A stretch of DNA of 64,000 nucleotides from Flavonifractor sp. An82 (GCF_002159265.1 NZ_NFHG01000001.1:248001-312000); one strand, 5' to 3'. Positions 35,883 through 45,595 are shown, counted from the stretch's first letter. Notes: generated by a model not told the origin, from the letters alone. A program made the numbers and translations.

Positions 35883-37243
35883 GGCGGCCCGCCGGCCTCA
35901 CCGCGCTGTTCTGGCGGTATCTGATCACCACCGGCGTCGTGGTCATCCTGCTGGCGGTCCTCTGGTGGTTTGGCATGACCACCATGATGCGGTATGGCAT
36001 CGTATATCCGGCCAACACCGCCGCCAGCGGGGTGGAGGCGGTGGCCCAGGCCCTCTCCTCCGGGGAACTGGACACGGAGGAGATCCCCTACTTTTACCGC
36101 TGGGCCATCTTTGACGGGGACGGGCAGGTACGGGACCCGGGGAACATGGATGAGAAGCACCTTGCCTACGCCGAGGCCGCCCTGGCCGGGGAGCGGGACC
36201 CCCAGGGGATGTTCTACTCCCAGTACCACCGGCTGACCCAGCTGCCGGACGGGACCACCTGCGTGCTCCAGTACGACTACTCCATGCCCTACGGCGCCGA
36301 GGTGCTCCAGCGCCGCCTGCCGGAGTTCCAGACCTGCGTCACCGTCGTTCTGCTGCTCGCCTGGCTGACGGCGGGGGCCATCTCCACCCATCACTTCGCC
36401 GGCCTCCTGCGGCGGGACGCCGCCCTGCTCACCGGCGCCACAGAAGCCATCGCCCAGCGGCGGCTGGACGTGCCCATCACCGGGCGGGCGAGGGTGCGGG
36501 AGTTCGGGGCGACGCTAAAGGCCATGGATGACCTGCGGCGGAACCTGGCGGAGTCCCTGGAGAGCCAGTGGGGCATGGAGCAGCAGCGCCGGCTGGAGCT
36601 GGCGGCCCTGACCCACGACCTCAAGACCCCCCTCAGCGTCATCAGCGGCAATGCGGAGCTGCTGGGGGAGGACGCCTTGACCCCGGGCCAGCGGGAGAGT
36701 GTGGACGCCATTTTCCGCAGCGCCCTCCGCCTCCAGGACTATGTGGCCCAGCTGCGGGCCATGACCGGCTCCGAGGCCGCCCTCAGCCGGGAGAAGGAGA
36801 AGGTTTCCCTCCCAGCGCTGGCCGAGGGCTGGCGGGAGGTGGGCCAGAGCCTCTGCGGGGCAAAGCCGGCGGCGTTCCGCTGCCCGGAGGTGCCCCGGCT
36901 GGAGCTGGCGGTCTACCGGGGGGACCTGGATCGGGCGGTGAGCAATCTGCTGGACAACGCGGCGCGCTACACGCTCGCCGGCGGCACCGTCACCCTGTCC
37001 GTGACCATGGACGGCGAGATGCTGACCATCGCCGTGGAGAACACCGGCCCCGGCTTTTCCCCGGAGGCCCTGGCCCGGGGGGAGCAGGCCTTCTACACCA
37101 GCGACGCCAGCCGGCCCCAAGAGGGCCACATGGGGATGGGCCTCTATTTTGCCGGCCAGACCGCGAAGCGCCACGGCGGGGCCCTGCGCCTTGCCAACAC
37201 CGGTCACGGCGCCAGGGCGGAACTGGTTTTGCCGATCAACTGA
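35867..37243 (+). CDS. Sensor histidine kinase (VanS-like)
   Basis: 458 residues from a GTG inside the regulator gene. Two membrane helices (about 14-36 and 155-178) flank an extracellular sensor of about 120 residues. HAMP follows, then the H-box LTHDLKTPLSVISGN, N-box DRAVSNLLDNAARYT, G1 VENTGPGFSP and G2 GHMGMGLYFA. All catalytic residues are present. A terminator follows. With the regulator and TraX upstream, the system may sense surface stress or an antimicrobial. Confidence 0.9.
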   Translation: MEKRIRRPAGLTALFWRYLITTGVVVILLAVLWWFGMTTMMRYGIVYPANTAASGVEAVAQALSSGELDTEEIPYFYRWAIFDGDGQVRDPGNMDEKHLAYAEAALAGERDPQGMFYSQYHRLTQLPDGTTCVLQYDYSMPYGAEVLQRRLPEFQTCVTVVLLLAWLTAGAISTHHFAGLLRRDAALLTGATEAIAQRRLDVPITGRARVREFGATLKAMDDLRRNLAESLESQWGMEQQRRLELAALTHDLKTPLSVISGNAELLGEDALTPGQRESVDAIFRSALRLQDYVAQLRAMTGSEAALSREKEKVSLPALAEGWREVGQSLCGAKPAAFRCPEVPRLELAVYRGDLDRAVSNLLDNAARYTLAGGTVTLSVTMDGEMLTIAVENTGPGFSPEALARGEQAFYTSDASRPQEGHMGMGLYFAGQTAKRHGGALRLANTGHGARAELVLPIN

Positions 37244-37246
37244 AGC

Positions 37247-37283
37247 CTGCCGGCTGTTCCATGAGGGGCAGCCGGCAGCTTTT
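37247..37283 (+). terminator. Rho-independent terminator
   Basis: CTGCCGGCTG pairs with CAGCCGGCAG around a 12-base loop, followed by CTTTTT, four bases after the kinase stop. Confidence 0.8.
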
Positions 37284-37289
37284 TGCGCT

Positions 37290-37655
37290 GCTTCTTAATG
37301 CGTAGATGGCAGGTGTCTGTCGGTCCATTTCTTTCAGCACGTAACGATATCCACATCATATAATCCGCGCTTGTACGCTGTAATTCACATTTTGCTTCTT
37401 GCACTTTGCGCGTAGGTAGTTTTGAGTGCGTTACTGATTTTTACACTCATTTTTCTCCTGTATGCTTTCGCTACCTCTCAGGCAATGAGGAAAGAAATAG
37501 TCCCAATAACACTGGAGGAATAAGTAGAATTCTGCTTTTGTCAGATGATCTGCGAAAACCCTGATACTTTCCTTATATTTCGCTGGTAAGATTTCTCCGA
37601 GGGCAAAGACTTTTTTCAGTACCTTATAGTCCACTGTATCACGGCCGTGAGTAAG
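37290..37655 (-). other. Gap between two-component systems, possible gene remnant
   Basis: A minus-strand frame ending at 37431 reads KVLKKVFALGEILPAKYKES and continues through AEFYLFLQCYWDYFF to a stop. It has a protein-like composition but no ribosome site and no family I recognise, and the upstream part of the frame runs over a terminator. It is probably a fragment. Nothing else is supported. Confidence 0.3.
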
Positions 37656-37658
37656 CAA

Positions 37659-37690
37659 GAAGGCGGACGGTCCAAAAACCGACCGCCTTC
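37659..37690. terminator. Terminator of the minus-strand histidine kinase
   Basis: GAAGGCGGACGGT pairs with ACCGACCGCCTTC (one mismatch) around CCAAAA, three bases beyond the kinase gene end. Confidence 0.65.
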
Positions 37691-37692
37691 TT

Positions 37693-38910
37693 TCAGACAT
37701 TGTTTATGGGTAGGGAAATGGAAACCTCCAGCCCATGGGATGCCCCCTGCCGAAATTGCACCGTCCCGCCGTGGGCCTCGGCGATCTGCCGCACCAGCTT
37801 GAGGCCCGTGCCGTGGGCGGCCCCGCCGTCCGCCTCCAGCGGGCGGGCGGGATCGGCCACCGACGGAATGCCTGCCGCCGCGCCGCCCGCCACAAAGAGG
37901 ACGACCGATTTCCCCTCGGCCCTGGCCCCCAGGCGGATGGAGCCGCCCGGGGCGTTGTGCCGCACGCAGTTGGTGAGCAGGTTGTTCACCGCCCGGCGGA
38001 GCAGGAAGGGGTCCGCCTCGATTTGGGGCAGGGGCTCCGACGGCAGATCCATCTCGAAGTCGAAGCCCTCGCCCATGCCGCCGTTGAGGAAGTCGGCGGC
38101 AGTCTGGCGGAGGAACGCCTCCACCTGGAGGGGCTCCTTCCGCAGGGCCTGCATGGCGCAGTCCAGCCGCATGGTGAGATTCAGGTCGTTCACCAGATCC
38201 CGGATCTCCTGGCTCTGGGAGCGGATGATCCCCGCCTGCTTCCGGCGCTCCGGAGGCAGATCCTCCGCCCCCTCCATCTGGGCGGCGTAGCCCATGACCA
38301 TGGAGAGGGGGGTGCGGATGTCGTGGGACACGCCGTTGATCCAGTCGGACCGGGCGGCGTCCCGCATCTGCTGGGCCTGCCGGAACCACCGGCGCACCGC
38401 GAAGTAGGCCAGGAGCAGCACGCACCCCAGGGCCAGCAGAAAGATGCCGCCTATCCACAGGGGCGCGTCGTGGAGCAGACGGGACTGCATGGAGATGTCG
38501 TGCTTCCACATGCTCCCCTTGGGGGCGCCCACCACCAGCAGGCCGTCCTCCCGGATGCGGCACTGCACCGGGTAGTCGCCCAGATACCACCGGGTGAAGG
38601 AGGCCACGTCCGTGAGGGTATACTGCTCCGGCACGTCGGCGGGCTTGCGGAGGGACCAGATCACCCGCCCGTCCTCTCCGATCAGGATGGCCCAGCGGTC
38701 ATCCCCCAGCAGCGCATCACCGGAAAAGTCATACTCCGTCCCGTCATAGGTCAGGGCATCGGAGACACGGGTGATGGAAACGCTCCAGCTCCGGCCGCCG
38801 TCAGAGTAGTAGAAGGCGAGGGCCAGGATGCCCGCTATGGTGATGACGGCGATGAGCGCCGCCGAGGCGGTCACCAGCATGGCCCCCTTGAAAATGCTCC
38901 GTAAACTCAT
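37693..38910 (-). CDS. Sensor histidine kinase with truncated partner
   Basis: 405 residues. Membrane helices at about 11-33 and 150-170, an extracellular domain between them, and a short cytosolic linker. H-box [18 protein letters not shown]-box [19 protein letters not shown] and G2 [16 protein letters not shown] are visible; the G1 box is unusual ([12 protein letters not shown]). The start codon overlaps the stop of a response regulator whose gene is cut short, so it probably no longer has its own regulator here. Confidence 0.85.
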   Translation of the reverse strand: MSLRSIFKGAMLVTASAALIAVITIAGILALAFYYSDGGRSWSVSITRVSDALTYDGTEYDFSGDALLGDDRWAILIGEDGRVIWSLRKPADVPEQYTLTDVASFTRWYLGDYPVQCRIREDGLLVVGAPKGSMWKHDISMQSRLLHDAPLWIGGIFLLALGCVLLLAYFAVRRWFRQAQQMRDAARSDWINGVSHDIRTPLSMVMGYAAQMEGAEDLPPERRKQAGIIRSQSQEIRDLVNDLNLTMRLDCAMQALRKEPLQVEAFLRQTAADFLNGGMGEGFDFEMDLPSEPLPQIEADPFLLRRAVNNLLTNCVRHNAPGGSIRLGARAEGKSVVLFVAGGAAAGIPSVADPARPLEADGGAAHGTGLKLVRQIAEAHGGTVQFRQGASHGLEVSISLPINNV

Positions 38911-39027
38911 TTCGTCCCCTCCCGGCTCAGGCGGTAGCCCAGGCCCCGCACCGTCAGCAGATAGTTCGGGTGGGAGGGATCCGCCTCGATCTTCTCCCGC
39001 AGGCGGCGGATGTGGAGACGGTAGTAT
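38907..39027 (-). pseudogene. OmpR-type response regulator, only the C-terminal 39 codons left
   Basis: The minus frame ends [19 protein letters not shown] then [15 protein letters not shown], the end of a winged-helix domain, with its stop overlapping the kinase ATG. Upstream, at about 39028, it meets conjugative-element sequence and an in-frame TAA. The receiver domain and most of the DNA-binding domain are gone. Confidence 0.8.
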
Positions 39028-39320
39028 TATTGTCCAAACTCAAAGTCGACCATCATATCGAAATAGAACTTAAGATGGATGAGTTGGATTTAACGGCGGC
39101 GGAAAGTAAAGCAACCTACGATGAAATCAAAGCCTATGTTTTGAACAAGTACGGACTAAAAGTAAGCCAGCTTTATATCGCTCAGATAAAAAGAAAGTGT
39201 GGAATCATCGAAAGAAAAAATTATAACGTATCCAAAAAGGAAGATGCGAAAGTACCGCAGTGCCCGCCAGAGAAAGAGGCAGCGATTATGGACGCATTAA
39301 AGCATTTTCAAATGATTTGA
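39028..39320 (+). pseudogene. C-terminal piece of a conjugative-element RlmD-like methyltransferase
   Basis: [20 protein letters not shown] continues to a Lys-rich end (PQCPPEKEAAIMDALKHFQM). This extension is found at the end of RlmD-like 23S rRNA methyltransferase genes carried by Tn1549-like elements. The catalytic domain is missing to the left, where the response regulator remnant begins. Confidence 0.6.
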
Positions 39321-39426
39321 AAAATTTTATAAATACGCCGTTTTCGGACGGCGCTCACTTCAAAAGGTGTTGCTTTCGGGCAGCGCCTTTTGTTTTGCCG
39401 GTCTGAGAGAAAAGGGGGGTGAAAAC

Positions 39427-39588
39427 ATGGCCGAGCCGGGTGCATTGGATTACTTTTACGGAACGGAGGCAGAACAATATACCTTTTACCGGATTCCGAA
39501 GGTGTTGTTTACCGACCCCGGCTTCCGGCGTATAACAGCAGACGCAAAAATCCTGTATGGCTTGATGTTAACCGCTGCGGTGGGCTGA
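39427..39588 (+). pseudogene. Replication initiator RepA, N-terminal 53 codons only
   Basis: MAEPGALDYFYGTEAEQYTF and FYRIPKVLFTDPGFRR match the start of element RepA proteins (RepA_N family); the match ends at ILYGLML, followed by TAAVG and a stop. GGGGGTGA precedes the ATG. The rest, about 250 residues, is absent. Confidence 0.75.
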
Positions 39589-39707
39589 CCTTTGAATTGC
39601 CTAAAAAGTGGGTGAAAATCTCACCGCCGCGGGCGCTCTCCGAAGCACAGAAACGGGTTTTGGACGAGATGAACCAGCGCAATCGGGAGCGCAGGCAATC
39701 CGCATAA
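39582..39707 (+). pseudogene. 42-codon C-terminal fragment joined to RepA
   Basis: A frame shifted by one relative to RepA reads GLTFELPKKWVKISPPRALS and ends in EMNQRNRERRQSA, with a stop at 39705-39707. The even basic C-terminus looks like the end of a small element protein. Family not recognised. It shows a join inside codon 50 or so of repA. Confidence 0.45.
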
Positions 39708-39764
39708 TCATTTGGGGCGGCATGGAGTGACTATGCCGCCCTGCTTTTTGGAAAGGAGGCTCTT

Positions 39765-42476
39765 ATGGCACAGAAATGGCAGACCATTTCGGAACTGGCT
39801 GCGGAAACCAGCCGGAAGGTCACACACTCGCCAGAAGAATGGTGCCGCTTTCTCACTACGGCGGCACGCTTTTATAAAGCCTACGATTTTGACGATCAGC
39901 TTTTAATTTACGCACAGAAGCCGGACGCGACGGCCTGCGCGGATATGCCTACCTGGAACAATAAAATGCGCCGGTGGGTCAATGCAGGCAGCACGGCTAT
40001 CGCGCTGATCCGCAAAGGATACGGCGGCAAGCCTTATCTGGACTATGTGCATGATGTGGCTGACACCCATCCGGTGCGGGGCGGTAAAGACCCCTGGCTC
40101 TGGAAACTGACGGAGGAAAACCGTGAGCCGGTTATGGAACGGCTGCGCGACACTTTTGGGATTGACGGCTCCGGCGATTTGGGCGACCTTCTGATGGAGA
40201 CAGCGGAAAAGCTGGTGCAGGAAAGCTACGGCGAATACCTGCCCGATCTACTTTATGAACGGGAGGACAGCTTTTTAGAAGAGCTGGACGATTTCAACGT
40301 GGAGGTGCTGTTCTGCAACACCCTACGGGCAAGCGTCCAGTACGCCGTCCTTTCCCGCTGCGGCCTGGATGTGAGCCGTTACCTGGACGCAGAGGATTTC
40401 CGTGAAATCACCAACTTCAATACCACCGCTGCCCTGGCCTGCCTGGGTACGGCGGTATCTCAAGGGAGCCGGGAGCTGCTTTTGGAGATTGGCGATACCA
40501 TACGGAAAATAGAACGGGAAAAGGTCAAAAATTCTCTTGCAAAGTCTGGCGTGGGGCCGTATAATGATAAAGGAAACTTTAGCACATTAAAGCGCGAAAG
40601 GAGCGATAAGCATGGTGACATTGACATACAGCAAACAGAACGGGTATCAGGTTCCCAATCTCCGGATGGACGAGGTGGAGAACGAACCGCAGACCCTGGG
40701 CCGGTTCGGAAGAGCCAGGGAGAAATATCTGATGGAGCACCGCAAGGGACTTTACAATTCGATGCTGCTGACCGGCAGGCTGTGGGCGCATCTGACCGAG
40801 ATCGACCGGACAGCCCAGGAGCAGATGGACAATCTGGTGGCAGAAATGGCGAAGGAACAGGGCGTGACCGAAGCATTGAAAGCCAGCAATCAGATGGAAT
40901 GGGTGCAGCGGATGAACAACATCCGGCAGTCGGCGGAGGAGATCATCCGAAGCGACCTAATTTACAGTTAAATCCGGAAGAAACGGCAGGTGAACAGCCT
41001 GCTGTTTCCGCGTCCGTGGAGATGGAAACACCATTTTCCACCAAACCGGACTACCGGCAGCTCACCCTTTTTGACCTGCCGGAAATGCAGATACAGAAGA
41101 TTTCCCACCAGGAAGCGGAGGCTGCGGCCTCCGCTTCTTCCCATTCCAGGCGCAGAACGCCAGAGAAGCCGAAGGATAACAAGCTGGAGGCGGCCAGCCG
41201 GAAATTGTTCGAGCAATCCGGCACGGCAGCCAATGAGCAGCTATCCTTTGACTTTATCGCGGCCGGGCGTGGACAGATAGAACCCCAAAACGGGGATAGC
41301 CAGGGTACAATCCCGCCCCCGCAGGTTCCCTCCCCGGAACCCACCGGCGCGGGCGCATCCGAAGCGGTCAAACTGTCCACAGAGTCCCCCGTTCCGTCCT
41401 CCCTTGTCCCGGATGTGCCGGAATACATGAAGTTAAAGGCAGATCATCCCGGTTCTATGGTGAGCGTTCGGGTTGGCGGCTATTTCCTTCTCTATGGGGA
41501 GGACGCAAAGCAGGCAGCCACAGACCTGGGACTAAAGACTGTGGTTCAGGACATTCCCGGTCTTGGGGAAACTACCGTCACCGGCACCAACCTGGGCTGG
41601 CCCCATCTGGCAAAGCAGTTGCAGCTTCATGGCCATAACGTCACCATTGGCGAGCCGCAGGACGGCCGGTATCAGGCTGTCAAAAATCTGGAAGTGGCTG
41701 ACTTTATCCCTCTTGGGATGAAGCTGGAACAGGATGGGCGCACTTTTACCGTCGATCAGGTCGATTACGCTGCGGGCCGCGTCAGTCTGCGGGATGATAC
41801 CTTTACGGTTGGAACCGGATTTCCCATTTTCCGCAGTGAGCCGGTAGCCGTGGTGCGGGAATGGGTGGAACACCAGCAGGAAAAAGACCTGGCCGTGGCA
41901 GCGCGTACAGAGGAAATGCTTGCTGGAGCTGCCGCTGCTTACGGACAGTCCCAGCTTGATACCGCAAAAGGGCTGATTTCCGATTTTTGCGAACGGGAAT
42001 ACGGCTCCGAGGTGGAATTTACCGACCTGCGGCATATCGGACTGGCCTGCACCACCACCGAGGACGAAAAGCACATCCTTCAGGTGGACGCGGATCTGGT
42101 GGATTATGCCGTCTGCTATCTGATAGACGGGGTACAGATACATCAGGACAAATACGAAACCCTCTCAGACCTGATTGACCAGGAACTTTCCGTACTGGAT
42201 TTTGACAGCCTCATCCGCACAGGAATGGACGCAATGCCGGAGGAACCACTGGATCAAGAGAAGGCAGTGCCACATAGCCGCTATTCTGTGATAGAAGCCA
42301 GTGACACGGATTCCTATGTCCCGGATGGTGGGCGATTTGCCATTTTGGATGAAGAAACACAGGACTATTACTATGACGAGGATAGCTGGGCAAAGGTTTT
42401 TCCCGATGCAGAATCTGCCGCTCAATTTATAAAAGAATTGGAGAAGGCAGATGCCGAAAAGCAGCAGCCTACATGA
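39765..42476 (+). CDS. Large conjugative-element protein (helicase/methylase family), 3'-truncated
   Basis: 903 residues, AAAGGAGG upstream. The N-terminus (ISELAAETSRKVTHSPEEWC, ADMPTWNNKMRRWVNAGSTA) is that of the very large SNF2/DNA-methylase-like proteins of Tn1549-type elements, which are usually two to three times longer. Residues about 283-400 are a Gly/Asp/Arg-rich low-complexity region, which is tnpV read in another frame. A MutS-like small domain (DHPGSMVSVRVGGYFLLYGE) and acidic segments follow. The frame ends in the first codons of a MATE gene fragment, so the helicase part is lost. Probably non-functional. Confidence 0.7.
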   Translation: MAQKWQTISELAAETSRKVTHSPEEWCRFLTTAARFYKAYDFDDQLLIYAQKPDATACADMPTWNNKMRRWVNAGSTAIALIRKGYGGKPYLDYVHDVADTHPVRGGKDPWLWKLTEENREPVMERLRDTFGIDGSGDLGDLLMETAEKLVQESYGEYLPDLLYEREDSFLEELDDFNVEVLFCNTLRASVQYAVLSRCGLDVSRYLDAEDFREITNFNTTAALACLGTAVSQGSRELLLEIGDTIRKIEREKVKNSLAKSGVGPYNDKGNFSTLKRERSDKHGDIDIQQTERVSGSQSPDGRGGERTADPGPVRKSQGEISDGAPQGTLQFDAADRQAVGASDRDRPDSPGADGQSGGRNGEGTGRDRSIESQQSDGMGAADEQHPAVGGGDHPKRPNLQLNPEETAGEQPAVSASVEMETPFSTKPDYRQLTLFDLPEMQIQKISHQEAEAAASASSHSRRRTPEKPKDNKLEAASRKLFEQSGTAANEQLSFDFIAAGRGQIEPQNGDSQGTIPPPQVPSPEPTGAGASEAVKLSTESPVPSSLVPDVPEYMKLKADHPGSMVSVRVGGYFLLYGEDAKQAATDLGLKTVVQDIPGLGETTVTGTNLGWPHLAKQLQLHGHNVTIGEPQDGRYQAVKNLEVADFIPLGMKLEQDGRTFTVDQVDYAAGRVSLRDDTFTVGTGFPIFRSEPVAVVREWVEHQQEKDLAVAARTEEMLAGAAAAYGQSQLDTAKGLISDFCEREYGSEVEFTDLRHIGLACTTTEDEKHILQVDADLVDYAVCYLIDGVQIHQDKYETLSDLIDQELSVLDFDSLIRTGMDAMPEEPLDQEKAVPHSRYSVIEASDTDSYVPDGGRFAILDEETQDYYYDEDSWAKVFPDAESAAQFIKELEKADAEKQQPT
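40612..40971 (+). CDS. tnpV: TnpV, encoded entirely inside the large element gene in another frame
   Basis: 119 residues: VTLTYSKQNGYQVPNLRMDE, then LGRFGRAREKYLMEHRKGLY and HLTEIDRTAQEQMDNLVAEM, matching the transposon-encoded TnpV family of Firmicutes (described with Tn4451-type elements). It has its own ribosome site (AAAGGAG 7 bases before the ATG) and stop codon. The host frame here yields the low-complexity stretch of the 903-residue protein. TnpV's biochemical role is not established. Both frames are open over all 360 bases. Confidence 0.8.
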   Translation: MVTLTYSKQNGYQVPNLRMDEVENEPQTLGRFGRAREKYLMEHRKGLYNSMLLTGRLWAHLTEIDRTAQEQMDNLVAEMAKEQGVTEALKASNQMEWVQRMNNIRQSAEEIIRSDLIYS

Positions 42477-43243
42477 AGATCATTTGCTGGGGAACAATAT
42501 TTGTCTTTGGATATAACGCTGTGTGTTCCGTGCTCAAAGGCTTAGGTGACTCTAAATCCCCTCTTTATTTCGTAGGGATTGCCACGATTATCAATATTGT
42601 TTTGGACATTTTACTGGTAGGCCCCTTTGGAATGGGAACGGCCGGGGCCGCTTATGCCACTATCACAGCCCAGGGGATTTCTTTTGTGATTTCTATTTTC
42701 TATTTAAGAAAGCACAAAGTATTTTTCTCTGCTAATGCTCACAAGAAGTTTACTTTCCAAATAGATAAACTGGTTTCTATCCTTAAAGTTGGTCTACCTA
42801 CGGCAATTCAAATGGTAGTAGTAAACACGGCCTATCTGCTTGTAACAGGTATGCTAAATCAATTTGGTACTTCTGTATCTGCTGCTTCTGGCGTCGGATT
42901 GCAGATCAATACTTTTGCTGGTATGCCTTGTTGGGCTATCGGGCAAGCGGTTACAGCGATGGTAGGCCAGTGCATAGGTGCTAGGGAGATAAAACGGGCG
43001 CGGAAAGTAGTTAAGATCGGTTTGTTGCTGAATATTTCTGTAACTCTTGTTGTTGTAATCGGCGTTCAGATTTTTGCCGAACAACTGATCCTGCTTTTCG
43101 GCAGTACCAGTGCTGAAGTAATCAATGATGGGGTGTACTATCTGCGGGTTTGCTGTGGTGTCAACAGCCTAATTTATGCTGCCATGTATACGTTGGACTC
43201 TTTTGCGATTGGGGTAGGCGCTGCAAATATCGCTAACCCATAA
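42470..43243 (+). pseudogene. MATE-family efflux transporter fragment
   Basis: Codons from about 42471 give YMKIICWGTIFVFGYNAVCS and VLKGLGDSKSPLYF, the middle of a MATE transporter. The first three to four helices are missing on the left and the last on the right, where an ABC transporter begins after about 43240. GC content is lower than that of the flanks. Intact MATE proteins export drugs with Na+ or H+; this fragment cannot. Confidence 0.8.
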
Positions 43244-44567
43244 GATCGGGGACCTGGCGAAGAGCTTCGCCCTGTCCATCATGCTGATCGTGTTTGTCAT
43301 GACCGTCTACGTCCCTGCGGGACTGATCCTGCTGGCAGCTGATCTCCTGCTGATCCCCGGCCTGTGGCTATCCTTCCGCATGGTGCGGAAATACGGCCAG
43401 GAGAAGAACGACATCTGTGCGGAGAATGTCAGCAGCATTGTGGAGTATGTATCCGGTATCCAGACCTTCCGGGCCTACGGTGTGGGTGGCCTGAAGAATA
43501 AAACCGTCATTGACGCCATGCGGGCATTCTGCCGCATCAGCTATGTGTATGAGGCCAAGGTGCTCCCGGTGGGGGCGGGACTGAGCATCCTGACCTGGCT
43601 GGCCTGCCCGCTGGTCATCTGGGCAGCGTATGCGCCATGGGCGGCCGGGACACTGGATACCGTGTCCTACCTGCTGATCTGCATGCTGCCCCTGTTCTGC
43701 GCGAAGCTGGCCAACACCATCTTTGTGGACCTCACCAGCTACAAAAACCTGATGATCTCCAAAAGCAAAATCCTGGGCGTTATGGAGGAGCCGGAGGAGA
43801 GCGGCAGCATGGAGCCGTTCCAGACGGATACCCATGAGATCACCTTTGACCATGTGGATTTTGCGTATGTCCCCGGAGAGCCCGTGCTGAAACAGGCCAC
43901 CTTTACGGTGCCAGACCAGAAGCTCACCGCCATCGTGGGGGACTCCGGTTCCGGCAAGTCCACCATCCTGAACCTGATCGCCAAATACTATGAGCCGAGC
44001 GGCGGCGCCATATCCATCGGCGGCAGGCCCACGGGCCGTGTGGCGGCAGAGCGGGTGCTGGAGCAGATCTCCATGGTGGATCAGGATGTGTTCCTCTTTG
44101 ATGACACCATCCGTGACAATATCCGCCACGCACGCCCTGAAGCCACTGATGGGGAAATCGAGGCGGCTTGCCGGGAGGCCAACTGCGACGGCTTTATCCG
44201 CAGCATGGAGAAGGGCTATGATACCCCCACAGGGGAGAATGGTAATCTGCTCTCTGGCGGTGAGCGCCAGCGCATCTCCATTGCCCGGGCCATTTTGAAG
44301 AACAGTCCCATTCTGCTGCTGGACGAGGCCACGGCGTCCCTGGACATCGAGAACGAGCTGGCGGTGAAACAGGCCATTGCCAATCTGCTCAAGGAGAAAA
44401 AGACCGTGGTGATGATTGCCCATACCCTGTCCATTGTCAAGAATGCGGACCAGATCCTGGTGGTAGCAGACGGGAAGATCGCAGAGGCCGGTACCCATGA
44501 GGAGCTGCTGGCCAAGAACGGGAAGTACGCGGCCATGTGGCAGGCAGAGCAAAAAATATCCGCCTGA
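43240..44567 (+). pseudogene. ABC exporter half-transporter, N-terminus missing
   Basis: The frame enters at HKIGDLAKSFALSIMLIVFV, about residue 130 of a normal 580-residue exporter, immediately after the MATE fragment. The remaining membrane helices and the full nucleotide-binding domain are present: Walker A GDSGSGKST, Q-loop SMVDQDVFLF, signature LLSGGERQRI, Walker B ILLLDEATAS, switch IAHTLS. It has no start signal, though the ATG at 43281 could give a partial protein. It resembles the siderophore-type TetR-linked exporters further right. A DtxR-type gene follows 12 bases later. Confidence 0.75.
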
Positions 44568-44579
44568 GGGGAGGACGCC

Positions 44580-44948
44580 ATGAAACTCCACGCATCTGGA
44601 GAAGATTACTTGGAGGCCATTCTGGTGCTCCAAAGGCAGAAAGGCATGGTGCGCTCCGTAGATGTCGCCCGGCACCTGGAGGTCACAAAGCCCAGCGTCT
44701 GCAATGCGGTGGCGACCCTGCGGGACGGAGGCTTTCTTACGATGGACGAGGGCTATTTCCTGCATCTCACCGATGTAGGGCGAGAAGTGGCGGAGCAGAT
44801 CTATGAAAAGCATCGGTTCTTTACCGACCGGCTGATTGCCGCTGGCGTGGACCCGGCAACAGCTGAACGGGACGCCTGCCGGATCGAGCACGTCATCAGT
44901 GATGAAAGTTTCGAGAGGCTGAAAGCTGCCGCGAAACCAGAATCGTAA
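44580..44948 (+). CDS. DtxR/MntR-type metal-dependent repressor
   Basis: 122 residues, GAGGGGAGG upstream. N-terminal winged helix with the DtxR start (LHASGEDYLEAILVLQRQKG, VRSVDVARHLEVTKPSVCNA) and dimerisation helix with metal ligands (REVAEQIYEKHRFFTDRLIA, ERDACRIEHVIS). No SH3 domain, so the MntR/short type. It would repress metal uptake or efflux genes when loaded with Fe or Mn. It follows the ABC gene closely and is the nearest candidate to bind the palindromes described below. Confidence 0.85.
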   Translation: MKLHASGEDYLEAILVLQRQKGMVRSVDVARHLEVTKPSVCNAVATLRDGGFLTMDEGYFLHLTDVGREVAEQIYEKHRFFTDRLIAAGVDPATAERDACRIEHVISDESFERLKAAAKPES

Positions 44949-45009
44949 GCACAGCAAAGGGAGGAGGCCGTGCAGGCGGCCGCCTCCCTTTGCCATTGGG
45001 GGTGAAATC

Positions 45010-45453
45010 GTGGATGAAATCATCATTATCCGGGCCGCCGACCCGGACGGCAGCGTGTTCCAGGCCGTCATGGACGCGCTGAATGGCAAAAGGGCGGAGG
45101 TGGTCAGCATCGCTGCCCCGGCCGCCCCCGTGCTGCGTATCAGAGAGCTGGAGATCTATCACAAGCACCGGCGCGTGTTCATGGCGGGCAGGAAAGTGGA
45201 ACTCAATCATGGAGAGTATGCCATGCTCTATTGCATGGCCAGCTCACCGGGGCAGGTGTTTTCCAAAGCGCAGCTCTATGAGGCCGCTTGGGGCGAGGAA
45301 TATCTGTACGGGACGAACTCTGTGGAGAATACCATCTGGCGGCTGAGAAAAAAGTTGGAGAAGGAACCCAGGCATCCGACATACATCAAGACGGTGGTGG
45401 GGATGGGCTATAAAATAGACATTGATGGCGAAGAGCAGGAAAGTAAAAATTGA
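45010..45453 (+). CDS. Winged-helix regulator lacking a receiver domain
   Basis: 147 residues from a GTG (GGGGGTG upstream). The N-terminal 45 residues are not a receiver domain. The rest is an OmpR-type DNA-binding domain (VELNHGEYAMLYCMASSPGQ, SVENTIWRLRKKLE, TVVGMGYKID). A single-domain regulator or a receiver-less paralogue. Next to a convergent terminator. Confidence 0.7.
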   Translation: MDEIIIIRAADPDGSVFQAVMDALNGKRAEVVSIAAPAAPVLRIRELEIYHKHRRVFMAGRKVELNHGEYAMLYCMASSPGQVFSKAQLYEAAWGEEYLYGTNSVENTIWRLRKKLEKEPRHPTYIKTVVGMGYKIDIDGEEQESKN

Positions 45454-45540
45454 ATATAGCAGATGGCTGAGGCAGAGACTGAAGGATGTTCCAGTCATCC
45501 GGCTTATGTGAAAACAGCGGCTCGCGTCACAATTACTGGA

Positions 45541-45586
45541 TCAGCGCCAGGCTGCGCAAGATTGTTGCAGCCTGGCGCTGATTTTT
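45541..45586. terminator. Terminator between convergent genes
   Basis: 15-bp perfect stem (TCAGCGCCAGGCTGC with GCAGCCTGGCGCTGA), 11-base loop, then TTTTT on the plus strand. Confidence 0.9.
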
Positions 45587-45595
45587 CATAAAGAT

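Larger units (their letters stand above)
39028..42476 (+). mobile_element. Truncated Tn1549-like element fragments
   Basis: Successive pieces (RlmD-like tail, RepA head, a 42-codon tail, a large element protein with tnpV) in their usual order but each cut. The left join is in a response regulator, the right join in a MATE transporter gene. Confidence 0.65.

Noticed and set aside
43368-45110. 580-codon minus-strand frame opposite the ABC and DtxR genes
   Set aside because: His/Gly/Gln-rich composition with no recognised motif; the plus strand carries full catalytic motifs.
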